Part shown: in pieces, positions 1-9,260 of the stretch
Layout: every line of letters starts with the position of its first letter
How positions within the stretch are numbered: the first letter of the stretch is position 1
Assembly (NCBI GenBank): GCA_018823745.1
Contig: JAHJHR010000018.1
Location: 124,001 to 188,000, forward strand
DNA from: Alphaproteobacteria bacterium
GTDB lineage: Bacteria; Pseudomonadota; Alphaproteobacteria; Oceanibaculales; Oceanibaculaceae
DNA length: 64,000 bases
Direction of reading: 5' to 3'
The notes under the pieces: generated by a model
The model's database searches: none
Told to the model about the DNA's origin: nothing
The model's input: the letters and a program-made list of their open reading frames with translations, nothing else
Translations under genes and position numbers: made by a program

Positions 1-20
1 GCGATTTTCACAGGGTTCAT
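1..20 (-). CDS. Probable exodeoxyribonuclease III, N-terminal edge only
   Basis: Only the first few codons lie in the window. Read on the minus strand, ATG at 20-18 or GTG at 11-9 opens a frame reading M-N-P-V-K-I-A. The GTG alternative would give the M-K-I-A opening typical of alphaproteobacterial XthA (apurinic endonuclease and 3'-5' exonuclease). An xthA gene next to erpA and dgt is a common alphaproteobacterial arrangement. The identification rests on seven residues plus gene order, so it is tentative. Confidence 0.4.
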
Positions 21-95
21 GTCTCCAGCCGACGGGAGGCCGGAGTGTAGCGGCAGGCGGGCCGGATGCTCAAGGGAGGAGGGGCGGCTGGAACC

Positions 96-455
96 CTAAA
101 GCGCGAAGGAGGTGCCGCAGCCACAGGAGGAGGCGGCCTTCGGGTTCTTCACCTGGAAGGAGGCGCCGATCAGTTCCTCGACATAATCGACTTCCGAGCC
201 GGCCAGCAGGTCGAGCGAGGTCTCGTCGACCACCAGCTTCACGCCGTCACGCTCGAAGACCCGATCATCGGACCGGACCTCGTCATCGAAGGCGAAATTA
301 TACTGGAAGCCGGAACAGCCGCCGCCAGTCACCGACAGGCGCAGCATCAGACCCGCCCCCTCGGGCTCCTTCGCCAGCATGCGGGCAACCTGCCGCGCGG
401 CGCTTTCGCTCAGGGAAACGGCGTTGGGTCGCTCAAGTGTCGTTGCATCGGCCAT
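96..455 (-). CDS. erpA: Iron-sulfur cluster insertion protein ErpA (A-type carrier)
   Basis: A 119-residue A-type Fe-S carrier that passes clusters to apo-enzymes in the cytoplasm. The three conserved cysteines are visible: one in the GGGCSGF segment near residue 47 and the C-G-C pair in SSCGCGTSF at the C-terminus. The spacing and acidic core (FAFDDE) fit the HesB/IscA/ErpA family. A short N-terminal extension precedes the domain. It is divergent from dgt, as is usual in alphaproteobacteria. ErpA is favoured over IscA because no isc or suf genes are adjacent, but sequence alone does not fully separate these paralogues. Confidence 0.9.
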   Translation of the reverse strand: MADATTLERPNAVSLSESAARQVARMLAKEPEGAGLMLRLSVTGGGCSGFQYNFAFDDEVRSDDRVFERDGVKLVVDETSLDLLAGSEVDYVEELIGASFQVKNPKAASSCGCGTSFAL

Positions 456-490
456 GGGGGTACCCTCAACTGGCGAAATCTATTGCCCCA

Positions 491-518
491 AATGTATGGA
501 ATTCTACGGGATTTTCAA
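491..518 (-). promoter_or_regulatory. Candidate sigma-70-type promoter for erpA
   Basis: On the minus strand a TTGAAA box (513-518) and a TACATT box (491-496) are separated by 16 nt. This would place a transcript start roughly 30 nt before the erpA ATG at 455. It is a consensus match by eye only. Confidence 0.35.
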
Positions 519-575
519 TCTTTGCCGCTGCGCTGGCCGTTGCGCCCGGTTCGCAGCGCCTGTAGGGTCGCCAAC

Positions 576-1757
576 ATGTCGAGTGGACCCGTTCTTCCTG
601 CCCCCTATGCCTGCGATCCGAACCGGTCGCGGGGGCGTCTGCATGCCGAGGCGGAACATGCCGAGCGCAGCTGCTTCCAGCGCGACCGTGACCGCATCAT
701 CCATTCCGGCGCGTTCCGCCGGCTGAAGTACAAGACCCAGGTCTTCGTCTATCACGAAGGTGATTATTATCGCACGCGGCTGACCCACAGTCTGGAAGTG
801 GCGCAGATTGCCCGCTCAATCAGCCGGGCGCTGGGGCTGAACGAGGATCTCGCCGAGGCGCTGGCGCTGGCGCATGATTTCGGCCACACCTGCTTCGGGC
901 ATGCCGGGGAAGAAGCGCTGGACGAGGTCATGCAGCCCTATGGCGGCTTTGACCACAATGTCCAGACACTGCGGGTGCTGACCAGCCTGGAACACCGCTA
1001 TGCCGATTTCGACGGGCTGAACCTGACCTGGGAGACGCTGGAAGGCACGGTAAAGCATAACGGGCCGGTTGCCGGGCCGCTGGCGACCAGACCAGCAAAG
1101 CAAGGCATCCTCAGCTACAATGAGCAGCAGGATCTGATGCTCGACAGCTTCGCCTCGCTGGAAGCGCAGGTTGCCTCGCTGTCGGACGATATCGCCTATC
1201 AGAACCACGATCTGGATGACGGGCTGCGGGCCGGGCTGTTCCCGATTGAGGATATCGAGGATATGCCGCTGGTCGGGCCGATTCTGGCCGAGGTGCGCGC
1301 CCGCTATCCCGATCTGGATCGCTCCCGCCTGATTCACGAGCTGGTGCGCCGGGTCATCAACGCCATGGTCACCGATCTGCTGACCGAGACCAGGGCACGG
1401 CTGGCCGCGCTGAAGCCGCAATCGGCCGACGCTATCCGCCTGGCGGGACGTCCCATTGCGGCCTTCTCGGACGGGATGATGGCGCAGCACAAGGTGATGC
1501 GCGCCTTCCTGTTCGAGCGCATGTACCGCCATTACAAGGTCAATCGCATGACCTCCAAGGCGAAACGTGTGGTGCGGGAGCTGTTCCATCTGCTATGCCG
1601 CGAGCCGCAATGCCTGCCCACGGAATGGCGCATCCTGGCGGAGGCCCCCGAAAGCCCGAAAACGGCCCGGGTCGTCGCAGATTATATCGCCGGGATGACT
1701 GACCGTTTCGCGCTCAGGGAATATGACCGGCTATTCGATTTCAAAGACCGAGCTTAA
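576..1757 (+). CDS. dgt: Deoxyguanosinetriphosphate triphosphohydrolase-like protein
   Basis: A 393-residue HD-domain dNTP triphosphohydrolase that cleaves dGTP or other dNTPs to nucleoside and triphosphate. The metal ligands are visible: His71 in the RLTHSLEV segment, His100-Asp101 in LALAHDFGH, and a later Asp in SLSDDIAY. The open frame extends far upstream, but ATG 576 is chosen because it gives the normal family length and N-terminus (YACDPNRSRGR, then an R-D-R-D-R-I-I-H-S segment). The stop is immediately followed by the argS ATG, so the two genes are probably co-transcribed. This is the shorter, non-enterobacterial type of dGTPase. Substrate preference cannot be read from sequence. Confidence 0.92.
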   Translation: MSSGPVLPAPYACDPNRSRGRLHAEAEHAERSCFQRDRDRIIHSGAFRRLKYKTQVFVYHEGDYYRTRLTHSLEVAQIARSISRALGLNEDLAEALALAHDFGHTCFGHAGEEALDEVMQPYGGFDHNVQTLRVLTSLEHRYADFDGLNLTWETLEGTVKHNGPVAGPLATRPAKQGILSYNEQQDLMLDSFASLEAQVASLSDDIAYQNHDLDDGLRAGLFPIEDIEDMPLVGPILAEVRARYPDLDRSRLIHELVRRVINAMVTDLLTETRARLAALKPQSADAIRLAGRPIAAFSDGMMAQHKVMRAFLFERMYRHYKVNRMTSKAKRVVRELFHLLCREPQCLPTEWRILAEAPESPKTARVVADYIAGMTDRFALREYDRLFDFKDRA

Positions 1758-3509
1758 ATGAATATTTTCAATGATCTGAAAGACCATCTTAAAACCGCAT
1801 TGGAGGCGATGATTGCCGCCGGCGAGCTGCCGGAAGGCCTGCCGCTCGACCGGGTGACGATGGAGCCGCCGCGCGATCCCAGCCATGGCGACGCCGCGAC
1901 CAATGCAGCGATGGTGCTGGCCAAGCCGGCCGGCATGAAGCCGCGCGACCTTGCCGAAAAACTGCGGCCGCGCCTCGATGCGCTGGATTTCGTCACCGAA
2001 AGCTCGGTCGATGGGCCGGGCTTCCTGAATATCCGGCTGGCCGATTCGGTCTGGCGCCAGCAGCTGGGCGGCATATTGCGGCTCGGCACCGGCTTTGGCG
2101 CTTCCACCATGGGCCGTGACCACAAGGTGAATGTCGAATATGTCTCGGCCAACCCGACCGGGCCGCTGACTGCCGGCCATGCCCGCGGCGCCGTGGTTGG
2201 GGACGCGCTGGCAAATCTGCTGACCAAGGCAGGCTTCGATGTCTGCAAGGAATATTACATCAACGACGCCGGCAATCAGGTCGCCACGCTCGCCCGTTCG
2301 ACCTATCTGCGCTATCTCGAAGCGCTGGGCGAGGGCGATGCGAATATCCCGGAAGGCTTCTATCCCGGTGAATATCTGAAGGATGTCGGCCAGGCCCTGG
2401 TCGCGCGCGACGGCGACAAGTGGAAGGGCCGGGACGAGGCGGAATGGCTGGAGCCGATCCGCAATTTCGCCATCGACTTCCTGATGGGCGAGATACGGGA
2501 AGATTTGAAGCTGCTGGGCGTCGAGCAGACGGTGTTCTCCTCCGAGCGCAAGCTGGTTGAGGCCGGCAAGGTGGATGCCGTGCTGGCGACCCTGACCCAG
2601 GCCGGCCATATCTATACCGGCGTGCTGGAGCCGCCCAAGGGCAAGACGCCCGAGGATTGGGAGCCGCGTCCGCAAACCCTGTTCCGCGCTACCGATTTCG
2701 GCGACGATGTCGACCGTCCGTTGCAGAAATCGGATGGCAGCTGGACCTATTTCGCCAACGACATTGCCTATCACCTCGACAAGTTCGAGCGCGGCTACGC
2801 CACCATGATTGATATCTGGGGCGCCGATCATGGCGGCTATATCAAGCGTATGCAGGCGGCCGTGAAGGCGGTTACCGGCGGCAATGGCGCGCTGGACGTG
2901 AAGACTTGCCAGCTGGTCCATATGTTCGACAATGGCAAGCCGGTGCGTATGTCGAAGCGGGCCGGCACCTTCGTCACTCTGCGCGATGTGCTGGAGGCGG
3001 TCGGGACAGACGTGGTGCGCTTCATCATGCTCACCCGCCGCAATGACCAGACGCTGGAATTCGACTTTGCCAAGGTGACCGAGCAGTCGCGCGACAATCC
3101 GGTCTTCTATGTGCAATACGCTCATGCCCGCGCCCATTCCGTGCTGCGCCATGCCAAGGAAGCGCTGGCCGGCAAGGATCTGAGCGATGCCGGGCTGGCG
3201 GCACTGGATCTGTCGCCTCTGGCCGACCCGGCGGAGCTGGCGCTGGTGAAGCGTCTGGCGAGCTGGCCGCGGCTCGTTGAAAGCGCTGCCGAGGCGCATG
3301 AGCCGCACCGTATCGCCTTCTATCTTCAGGAGCTTGCAGCCGAGTTCCATGCGTTGTGGAATAAGGGGCGCGATGATGCGACCCTGCGTTTCATCATCGC
3401 CGAGGATGAGGCTGTGACACTGGCGCGCATGGCGCTGGTGCGCGGCGCAGCCCTGGTCATCGCATCGGGGCTTGAGATTATTGGCGTGACACCGGCGGAG
3501 GAGATGTAA
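1758..3509 (+). CDS. argS: Arginine--tRNA ligase
   Basis: A 583-residue class I arginyl-tRNA synthetase that charges tRNA-Arg in the cytoplasm. The HIGH-type signature appears as [14 protein letters not shown] around residues 130-143, with T-A-G-H where most homologues have H-V-G-H. The KMSKS loop reads [10 protein letters not shown] near residue 398, and the C-terminal DALR anticodon domain follows. The ATG directly abuts the dgt stop, and the stop overlaps the next gene in TAATG, so the cluster is tightly coupled. The length is normal for the family. Confidence 0.97.
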   Translation: MNIFNDLKDHLKTALEAMIAAGELPEGLPLDRVTMEPPRDPSHGDAATNAAMVLAKPAGMKPRDLAEKLRPRLDALDFVTESSVDGPGFLNIRLADSVWRQQLGGILRLGTGFGASTMGRDHKVNVEYVSANPTGPLTAGHARGAVVGDALANLLTKAGFDVCKEYYINDAGNQVATLARSTYLRYLEALGEGDANIPEGFYPGEYLKDVGQALVARDGDKWKGRDEAEWLEPIRNFAIDFLMGEIREDLKLLGVEQTVFSSERKLVEAGKVDAVLATLTQAGHIYTGVLEPPKGKTPEDWEPRPQTLFRATDFGDDVDRPLQKSDGSWTYFANDIAYHLDKFERGYATMIDIWGADHGGYIKRMQAAVKAVTGGNGALDVKTCQLVHMFDNGKPVRMSKRAGTFVTLRDVLEAVGTDVVRFIMLTRRNDQTLEFDFAKVTEQSRDNPVFYVQYAHARAHSVLRHAKEALAGKDLSDAGLAALDLSPLADPAELALVKRLASWPRLVESAAEAHEPHRIAFYLQELAAEFHALWNKGRDDATLRFIIAEDEAVTLARMALVRGAALVIASGLEIIGVTPAEEM

Positions 3510-4468
3510 TGAGCTTCGAGCGCGACCAGGAACCGCCGATGGGCCGTCCGCCGCTGCCGCCCGAGCCCGACGAGTTCCGCCGGCCCCGGCCAGCAGCAAA
3601 GCGCGGCGGTCGCAGCCGGGCTCTGCCGATCTTCATCGCCCTGTTCGCGCTGGGCGCCTTTGGTGGCATCGTCTGGTACGCCTATAATCAGGGCATGCGC
3701 AGCGGTGCCTCCGATGTCGCCCCGATCATCAAGGCGGAGGAGGGGCCGACCAAGACCCGTCCGGAACAGCCCGGCGGCATGCAGGTGCCGCATCAGGACA
3801 AGCAGGTCTTCCAGCGCCTGTTGCCGGAAGGCCAGGCCCCGCAGCAGGTCGAGCGCCTGCTGCCGCCCGCACCGGAGCCGATGCAAGCCCCGACACCGCC
3901 GCCGCCGGTTGCGGCAGCCCCGCAGGCTGTCCAGCCGCCCGCGACCGGTCCCGCCATCACGCCGGCACCAACCAGCCCGGTGACGCCGGCCCCATCCTCG
4001 CAACTGCCCGGCACGACAGCGCCGCAGACAGCGCAGATTCCGCCGGCTGCTCCTGCGCCGGCTCCACCCCCCGCACCGACCCCGGCACCCCAGGCCGGCC
4101 AGCCTTCCGTGCCGCCATCAGCGCCCGCGCCGCAGCCGCCATCCTCGGCGACACCAGCGCCCGCCACTGCAACGCCGGCCCCGGCGGCCAGTTCGGGCTC
4201 TGCCACGGCCCCCGTATCGGGTGGACGTTTCAAGATCCAGCTCGGCGCGGTGCGCAGCGCCGATGCCGCAACGCAGGAATGGAACCGGCTGCGGGGCCGC
4301 TACAAGGCCGAACTCGGCAGTCTGACGCTTTCGACCCAGACCGTGGAGGTTGCCGGGAAGGGAACCTATCATCGCGTCCAGGCCGGACCGCTGGACGAGG
4401 CAGGCGCATCACGCCTTTGCGATACACTGAAGGCGCAGAAACAGGCCTGTATCGTGGTTCGTCCCTAA
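3509..4468 (+). CDS. SPOR-domain membrane protein
   Basis: A 319-residue single-pass protein. A short cytoplasmic N-terminus is followed by one transmembrane helix (about residues 34-57), a long Pro/Ala-rich periplasmic linker (about 95-235) and a C-terminal SPOR domain (about 240-319, starting FKIQLGAVRS). SPOR domains bind denuded glycan at the division septum, so a septal role such as an FtsN-like or DedD-like function is inferred. The start overlaps the argS stop by one base. The argS-SPOR-nagZ order recurs in alphaproteobacteria. No enzymatic domain is present. Confidence 0.85.
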   Translation: MSFERDQEPPMGRPPLPPEPDEFRRPRPAAKRGGRSRALPIFIALFALGAFGGIVWYAYNQGMRSGASDVAPIIKAEEGPTKTRPEQPGGMQVPHQDKQVFQRLLPEGQAPQQVERLLPPAPEPMQAPTPPPPVAAAPQAVQPPATGPAITPAPTSPVTPAPSSQLPGTTAPQTAQIPPAAPAPAPPPAPTPAPQAGQPSVPPSAPAPQPPSSATPAPATATPAPAASSGSATAPVSGGRFKIQLGAVRSADAATQEWNRLRGRYKAELGSLTLSTQTVEVAGKGTYHRVQAGPLDEAGASRLCDTLKAQKQACIVVRP

Positions 4469-4510
4469 GTTCCGTCCCTAAATCCGTCCGCCCGTAACAA
4501 GGCCAAAGCC

Positions 4511-5524
4511 ATGAGCAACCCGAGCGCCGTCATCTTCGGCATGGCCGGTCTTCGCCTCAGCGAGGCGGAGAGAAAGCTGTTCCAGAGCAGCAACCCGGCC
4601 GGATTCATCCTGTTCCAGCGCAATTGCGACACGCCGGAGCAGGTAGCCGCTCTGACGCGGGAGTTGCGCGACTGTATCGGGCGGCCCGACGCGCCGATCC
4701 TGATCGACCAGGAAGGCGGGCGTGTGCAGCGCCTGAAGCCGCCGCATTGGCGCCAGGCACCGCCGGCCGGCGTGTTCGCCGCACTGTACGAGACTGACCC
4801 GGAAGCCGCGATGGAAGGGGCCTATCTGAATGCCCGCCTGATCGCAGAGGAACTGGCCGAGCTGGGCATCAACGTCGATTGCGCGCCGGTGCTGGATCTG
4901 CTGCGCCCGGAAACCCATGGCATCATCGGCGACCGGGCCTATGGCAGCGGGCTGGAACCCATCGCCGCGCTTGGCCTGTCGGTCGCCAATGGCCTGATGG
5001 CCGGCGGCGTGCTGCCGGTGATCAAGCATATCCCCGGCCATGGCCGGGCGACCGTCGACAGCCATCTGGAACTGCCCATTGTCGATACCCCGCGCGCCGA
5101 GCTGGAGCAGAGCGATTTCGGTGCGTTCGCCGCCCTGTCGGAAGCGCCTTTCGGCATGACGGCCCATGTCGTCTACAGCGCCATTGACCCGGCGCATCCA
5201 GCGACCATTTCCAGAGTCATGATCGAAGAAATTATCCGCAAGACCATCGGTTTCAGCGGCTGCCTGATGTCCGATGATATCGGCATGAAGGCGCTGGGCG
5301 GCGATTTTGCGTCGCGCACCACGGCCTGCCTGGATGCCGGCTGCGATCTTATCCTGCATTGCAGCGGCGATCTGGCGGAGATGGAAGCCGTGGCCGGCGT
5401 TATCCGCCCGCTGGACGGCATGGCTGCGCGCCGCTTCGCCCGCGCCATGCGCGGCCTTCCGGAGAAAACCCCGTTCGACCGTGCGCAGGTGCTCGCCCGT
5501 CTCGACTCGCTGATCGCCGCCTGA
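4511..5524 (+). CDS. nagZ: Beta-N-acetylhexosaminidase (peptidoglycan recycling)
   Basis: A 337-residue glycoside hydrolase family 3 enzyme that removes N-acetylglucosamine from cytoplasmic GlcNAc-anhydromuropeptides during cell-wall recycling. The diagnostic KHIPGHGRATVDSH loop lies at about residues 171-184 and supplies the His/Asp acid-base residues. The nucleophile Asp is in MSDDIGM near residue 254. No signal peptide is present, as expected for a cytoplasmic enzyme. It follows the SPOR gene by 42 nt, and that gap carries a short repeat of CGTCCCTAA. It is followed closely by a site-2 protease gene. Confidence 0.95.
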   Translation: MSNPSAVIFGMAGLRLSEAERKLFQSSNPAGFILFQRNCDTPEQVAALTRELRDCIGRPDAPILIDQEGGRVQRLKPPHWRQAPPAGVFAALYETDPEAAMEGAYLNARLIAEELAELGINVDCAPVLDLLRPETHGIIGDRAYGSGLEPIAALGLSVANGLMAGGVLPVIKHIPGHGRATVDSHLELPIVDTPRAELEQSDFGAFAALSEAPFGMTAHVVYSAIDPAHPATISRVMIEEIIRKTIGFSGCLMSDDIGMKALGGDFASRTTACLDAGCDLILHCSGDLAEMEAVAGVIRPLDGMAARRFARAMRGLPEKTPFDRAQVLARLDSLIAA

Positions 5525-5534
5525 GGGGCCTGAC

Positions 5535-6224
5535 TTGGATTATCTCGCCGAGGTGCTGCTGGCCGCGTCGGTCTGGGTGCTGCCGGTCCTGATCGCCATT
5601 ACCTTCCACGAGGCGGCGCATGGTTTCGTCGCCTGGCGGCTGGGCGACCACACCGCCAAGGACAAGGGCCGGGTGACGTTCAACCCGCTGAAGCATGTCG
5701 ATCCCTTCGGCACCATCATCCTGCCCGGCCTGCTGCTGCTGGTGCGCGCGCCCTTCCTGTTCGGTTTTGCCAAGCCGGTACCGGTGAATTTCTCCAATCT
5801 GCGCAATCCGCGCCGTGACATGGTGCTGGTCGCCGCTGCCGGGCCGGGGATCAATCTGGTGCTGGCCATCGTCGCCGCCCTCGGCCTGCATCTGGTGCCC
5901 CTGCTGCCGCAAAGCGTGGCATACTGGACGCTGGAGAATTTGAACAACGCGATCTGGCTGAATCTGGTGCTTGCCGTCTTCAACATGCTGCCGATCCCGC
6001 CGCTGGATGGCGGCCGTGTCGCCGTCGGGCTGCTGCCCTACGCGCTGGCAATCCGCCTGGCCAGGCTTGAGCGGGCAGGGTTGGTGCTGGTCATTGGCGG
6101 GCTGTTCCTGATCCCCTTTGGCCTGGCGCAGATCGGCATTGATTTCCCCATCGTCGATTGGCTGGTGCTGGCCCCGGTGCAGTTCCTCGGCACCCTGATC
6201 CTGAGCGCCAGCGGGGTGATCTGA
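5535..6224 (+). CDS. Site-2 protease family membrane metalloprotease (M50)
   Basis: A 229-residue polytopic protein of the short M50/rhodopsin-like protease group. The zinc motif H-E-x-x-H is in FHEAAHGFVAW near residues 25-29. The second catalytic Asp is in the NMLPIPPLDGGR segment, and several hydrophobic helices are evident. No PDZ domain is present, so it resembles the minimal YwhC-like group rather than RseP. The chosen start is TTG 5535, 10 nt after nagZ, because no ATG lies before the catalytic helix. It precedes scpA by two bases and is likely in the same transcript. The substrate is unknown. Confidence 0.85.
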   Translation: MDYLAEVLLAASVWVLPVLIAITFHEAAHGFVAWRLGDHTAKDKGRVTFNPLKHVDPFGTIILPGLLLLVRAPFLFGFAKPVPVNFSNLRNPRRDMVLVAAAGPGINLVLAIVAALGLHLVPLLPQSVAYWTLENLNNAIWLNLVLAVFNMLPIPPLDGGRVAVGLLPYALAIRLARLERAGLVLVIGGLFLIPFGLAQIGIDFPIVDWLVLAPVQFLGTLILSASGVI

Positions 6225-6226
6225 GA

Positions 6227-7009
6227 ATGGCGGGAACGCCCTTCGAGGAGGATGCAGCTCCTGCTGCCATAGGGCCGCAGCTGATTCTCGATCTGGAAGG
6301 ATTCGAGGGGCCGATCGATCTCCTGCTGACCCTGGCCCGCGACCAGAAGGTCGACCTAGCCAAAATCTCGATTCTGAAACTGGCCGATCAGTATCTCGCC
6401 TTCATCAACCAGGCCCGCCGCCTGCATCTGGAGATTGCCGCCGACTACCTGGTCATGGCGGCCTGGCTTGCCTTCCTGAAATCGCGCCTTCTGCTGCCCC
6501 CGCCACCGGGCGAAGCGGAGCCTTCCGGCGAGGAGATGGCGGAAGCGCTTGCCTTCCAGCTGCAGCGGCTGGGCGCGATGCAGGAAGCCGGCGTGCGGCT
6601 GATGGCGCAGCCGCGCCTGGGCCAGGATGTCTTTGCCCGCGGTGCGCCGGAGATGTTTCCCGCCGTCATCCGCTCGACGCTGGATGTCTCGCTCTACGAT
6701 ATCCTCAAGGCCTATGCCGATTTCCGGCGCAAGAGCGAGCATCAATCGCTGCGGATTGCGCCGACCAAGCTGTATTCCATCGAGGATGCGCTGGAACGGC
6801 TGCGCCATCTGGTGGGCCGCATCCCGGACTGGACAGTGCTGCAAAGCTTCCTGCCGGAAGGGCTGGTTGACCCCATCGTCATCCGCTCCGCACTGGCGGC
6901 GAATTTCGGGGCCAGCCTGGAACTGGCGAAGCAGGGCGCCATCGAGCTGCGCCAGGGGGAGACTTTCGGGCCGATCTATCTGCGCACCCGCAGCCGGGAT
7001 GATTCATGA
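6227..7009 (+). CDS. scpA: Segregation and condensation protein A
   Basis: A 260-residue kleisin that bridges the SMC dimer and ScpB in chromosome condensation. The N-terminal segment LDLEGFEGPIDLLL and the following DQKVDLAKISI region match the ScpA SMC-binding domain. The C-terminal part (about 200-255) is the winged-helix region. The frame is open further upstream, but ATG 6227 lies two bases after the preceding stop and gives the usual start. The stop overlaps the scpB ATG (ATGA), which indicates translational coupling with its partner. Confidence 0.93.
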   Translation: MAGTPFEEDAAPAAIGPQLILDLEGFEGPIDLLLTLARDQKVDLAKISILKLADQYLAFINQARRLHLEIAADYLVMAAWLAFLKSRLLLPPPPGEAEPSGEEMAEALAFQLQRLGAMQEAGVRLMAQPRLGQDVFARGAPEMFPAVIRSTLDVSLYDILKAYADFRRKSEHQSLRIAPTKLYSIEDALERLRHLVGRIPDWTVLQSFLPEGLVDPIVIRSALAANFGASLELAKQGAIELRQGETFGPIYLRTRSRDDS

Positions 7010-7659
7010 TGCAGACACGGGATCAGGACTACGCCCAGGCGCTGCGGCTGGTTGAGGCGATGCTGTTCGCCGCCGCCGAGCCGATGAGCGAAGAGCAGCT
7101 GGCCGAGCGCCTGCCGGAAGGCATGGATATCAAGGCCATACTGGCCGATCTTTCAGGTTTGTATGAAAATCGCGGCGTGGTGCTGACCCGTATCGCCGGC
7201 AAATGGACCTTCCGCACCGCCACCGATCTGGCGCCCCGGCTGGCGCAGGAACGCGAGCAGGTGAAGAAACTGTCGCGCGCCGCTGTCGAGACGCTGGCGA
7301 TCATCGCCTATCACCAGCCGATCACCCGGGCGGAAATTGAGGAAGTGCGCGGCGTCAGCCTGTCGAAGGGCACGCTGGACGTGCTGCTGGAGGCGGGCTG
7401 GGTGAAGCCCGGCCGGCGGCGCGACTCCCCCGGCCGGCCGCTGACCTGGGTGACCACCGATGCGTTCCTCGGCCATTTCGGTTTGGCCAGCCTGAAGGAA
7501 CTGCCCGGCGTGGAAGAACTGAAAGCCGCCGGCCTGCTGGACAAGCGGCCGAGCCTTGCCACCATCGCCATGCGCGAGGAGGAGGCCGATCTGGGCCCCG
7601 GCGCGCTGGGCGAGGAGGAGGGCGACGAACCCCTGCTGCTCGATGAGGAGAATTTATAG
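7006..7659 (+). CDS. scpB: Segregation and condensation protein B
   Basis: A 217-residue ScpB with tandem winged-helix domains that bind the ScpA kleisin. The signature LRLVEAMLFAAAEPM is at the N-terminus, and the second-domain SLSKGTLDVLLEAGWV and GRPLTWVTTD motifs are clear. An acidic tail (about 180-217) extends beyond the domain. It overlaps scpA by four bases. Its stop overlaps the GTG of the next gene by one base, which ties an unrelated ABC ATPase into the same transcript. Confidence 0.93.
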   Translation: MMQTRDQDYAQALRLVEAMLFAAAEPMSEEQLAERLPEGMDIKAILADLSGLYENRGVVLTRIAGKWTFRTATDLAPRLAQEREQVKKLSRAAVETLAIIAYHQPITRAEIEEVRGVSLSKGTLDVLLEAGWVKPGRRRDSPGRPLTWVTTDAFLGHFGLASLKELPGVEELKAAGLLDKRPSLATIAMREEEADLGPGALGEEEGDEPLLLDEENL

Positions 7660-8768
7660 TGTCTGCCCTGGCGCATACCCGGTCGCCCGTACCGGAGACC
7701 ATGCTCGAAGTCGCGGCGCTGGCCCATAGCTACGGCAGTGTTGCGGCACTGCGCGGGGTCGACCTGACCATTGCGCCGGGCGAGGTCGTTGCCCTGGTCG
7801 GTCCGTCCGGCTGCGGCAAGACCACCATGCTGCGGCTGTGTGCCGGCGTGGAGGAGTTGCAGCAGGGCCGTATCCTGATCGCCGGGGAGCTTGTCGCCGA
7901 GGCCGGGCGCAGCCTGCCGCCGGAACGCCGGGGCGTCGGCTTCGTGTTTCAGGATTACGCGCTGTTCCCGCATCTGCGCGTCATCGAGAATGTCAGCTTC
8001 GGCCTGAGCCATCTGGGCGCCGCCGAGCGCCGCCAGCGCAGCCTTGCCGCACTGGATCAGGTCGGCATGGCAAGCTACGCGCAGAGCTATCCCGACCAGT
8101 TGTCCGGCGGCCAGCAGCAGCGTGTCGCCCTGGCCCGCGCGCTGGCGCCGAAGCCGCGCATCGTGCTGCTGGATGAGCCTTTCTCCGGTCTGGACGCCCA
8201 GCTGCGCGGCCAGGTCCGCGACGATACGCTGCATGTGTTGAAACAGGCCGGTACGGCGACGCTGATGGTCACCCATGACGCCGAGGAGGCGATGTTCATG
8301 GCCGACCGCATCGCCGTGATGCGCGGCGGCGTGATCCAGCAGCTGGGATCGCCGGTCGATATCTATTACCGCCCGGTCAATGCCTATGTGGCGGCCTTCT
8401 TCAGCGATGTGAACCGGCTGGGCGGCGTGGTCCGGGAGGGCAGCGTGGCGACGCCCTTCGGCCCAATCCCGGCGCCGGGGCTGGCCGATGGAGTGGCGGT
8501 CGAAATCGTCATCCGGCCGGAGGCGCTGCGGCTGGCGCCGGCATCCGACTCCGCGGAGACCATGCCGACCGCCCGGGTCATCACCGCTCGGATGCTGGGC
8601 CGCGCCAGCCTGGTGCATATGGAAGCCGAGGGCGACGGGCCGGAACGTCCGGCCCTGCATCTGCACAGCCGGGTTCCCGGCCTGTTCCTGCCGCGCGAGG
8701 GCGAGCGCGTCTCGGTAGCACTTGACCACCAGCAGGCTTTCGTCTTCCCCCGGGAGACCGCCGAATAG
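7659..8768 (+). CDS. ABC transporter ATP-binding protein, FbpC/PotA-like
   Basis: A 369-residue importer-type ATPase. Walker A is GPSGCGKTT (about 49-57), the Q-loop is in VFQDYALFPH, the signature is LSGGQQQR (about 148), Walker B is VLLDEPFSGLD and the switch His is in VTHD. The C-terminal 130 residues form a TOBE-type regulatory domain. It most resembles iron(III) or spermidine/sulfate-class importers, but no permease or binding-protein gene is nearby, so the substrate is unknown. The start is GTG 7659, overlapping the scpB stop. A stem-loop begins at its stop codon. Confidence 0.85.
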   Translation: MSALAHTRSPVPETMLEVAALAHSYGSVAALRGVDLTIAPGEVVALVGPSGCGKTTMLRLCAGVEELQQGRILIAGELVAEAGRSLPPERRGVGFVFQDYALFPHLRVIENVSFGLSHLGAAERRQRSLAALDQVGMASYAQSYPDQLSGGQQQRVALARALAPKPRIVLLDEPFSGLDAQLRGQVRDDTLHVLKQAGTATLMVTHDAEEAMFMADRIAVMRGGVIQQLGSPVDIYYRPVNAYVAAFFSDVNRLGGVVREGSVATPFGPIPAPGLADGVAVEIVIRPEALRLAPASDSAETMPTARVITARMLGRASLVHMEAEGDGPERPALHLHSRVPGLFLPREGERVSVALDHQQAFVFPRETAE

Positions 8769-8897
8769 GCTGGAAAACCAGCCCGGAAGGCGTTGCCTGA
8801 CCAGGTTGTTTCTGCCATGATCCGTGCTCGATTGGGACTAAAAGCACCCCAATACCTTGGGGAAATATTCTGATGCGCGTCGGTAAAACCGATGCGC
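8768..8897 (+). promoter_or_regulatory. Three stem-loops in the tatA leader
   Basis: The gap between the ABC gene and tatA contains three hairpins. At 8768-8783 there is a 6-bp stem GGCTGG/CCAGCC with an AAAA loop, overlapping the stop codon. At 8847-8862 there is a 6-bp stem CCCCAA/TTGGGG with a TACC loop. At 8875-8897 there is a 9-bp stem with one G-T wobble and a TAAAA loop. None is followed by a good T-tract. They could be weak terminators, mRNA-processing sites or a leader element of the tat operon. Function is inferred only from position. Confidence 0.45.
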
Positions 8898-8928
8898 CGG
8901 ATGACCGGAGCGAGCGGAGTTAGGACAT

Positions 8929-9192
8929 ATGAGTATCGGTTTCTGGCAGGTCATCCTGATCCTGGTGATCGTGCTGATCATTTTCGGTGCAGGCAAGCTG
9001 CCGAAGGTCATGGGTGATGTCGCCAAGGGCGTGAAAAGCTTCAAGTCCGGCATGAAGGATGAGGATGACGCCCCGCTGGACGTCAACAAAACCATCAATC
9101 AGCCGGCCCCGGCCGCACCCCCGGTAACCCCTACGGCCGCCGATCCGGCGCCGACGACTGCCCCCAAGAAGGACGAGGTCGCCAAGGGCTGA
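8929..9192 (+). CDS. tatA: Sec-independent translocase protein TatA
   Basis: An 87-residue pore-forming subunit of the twin-arginine translocase. It has one N-terminal transmembrane helix (about 4-20), the F-G-A-G-K-L-P hinge motif, an amphipathic helix (KVMGDVAKGVKSFKSGM), and a polar Pro/Ala-rich tail. It is the first gene of tatABC and is followed by tatB after 68 nt. The start is ATG with GGAG-type purine-rich sequence upstream. Confidence 0.95.
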   Translation: MSIGFWQVILILVIVLIIFGAGKLPKVMGDVAKGVKSFKSGMKDEDDAPLDVNKTINQPAPAAPPVTPTAADPAPTTAPKKDEVAKG

Positions 9193-9260
9193 GGCATAAG
9201 GCTGGGCGCGGCGGCTTGGGCCCCGCGCTGGAATCGTCCGTCGAAGGTTGGTGAGTTGCC

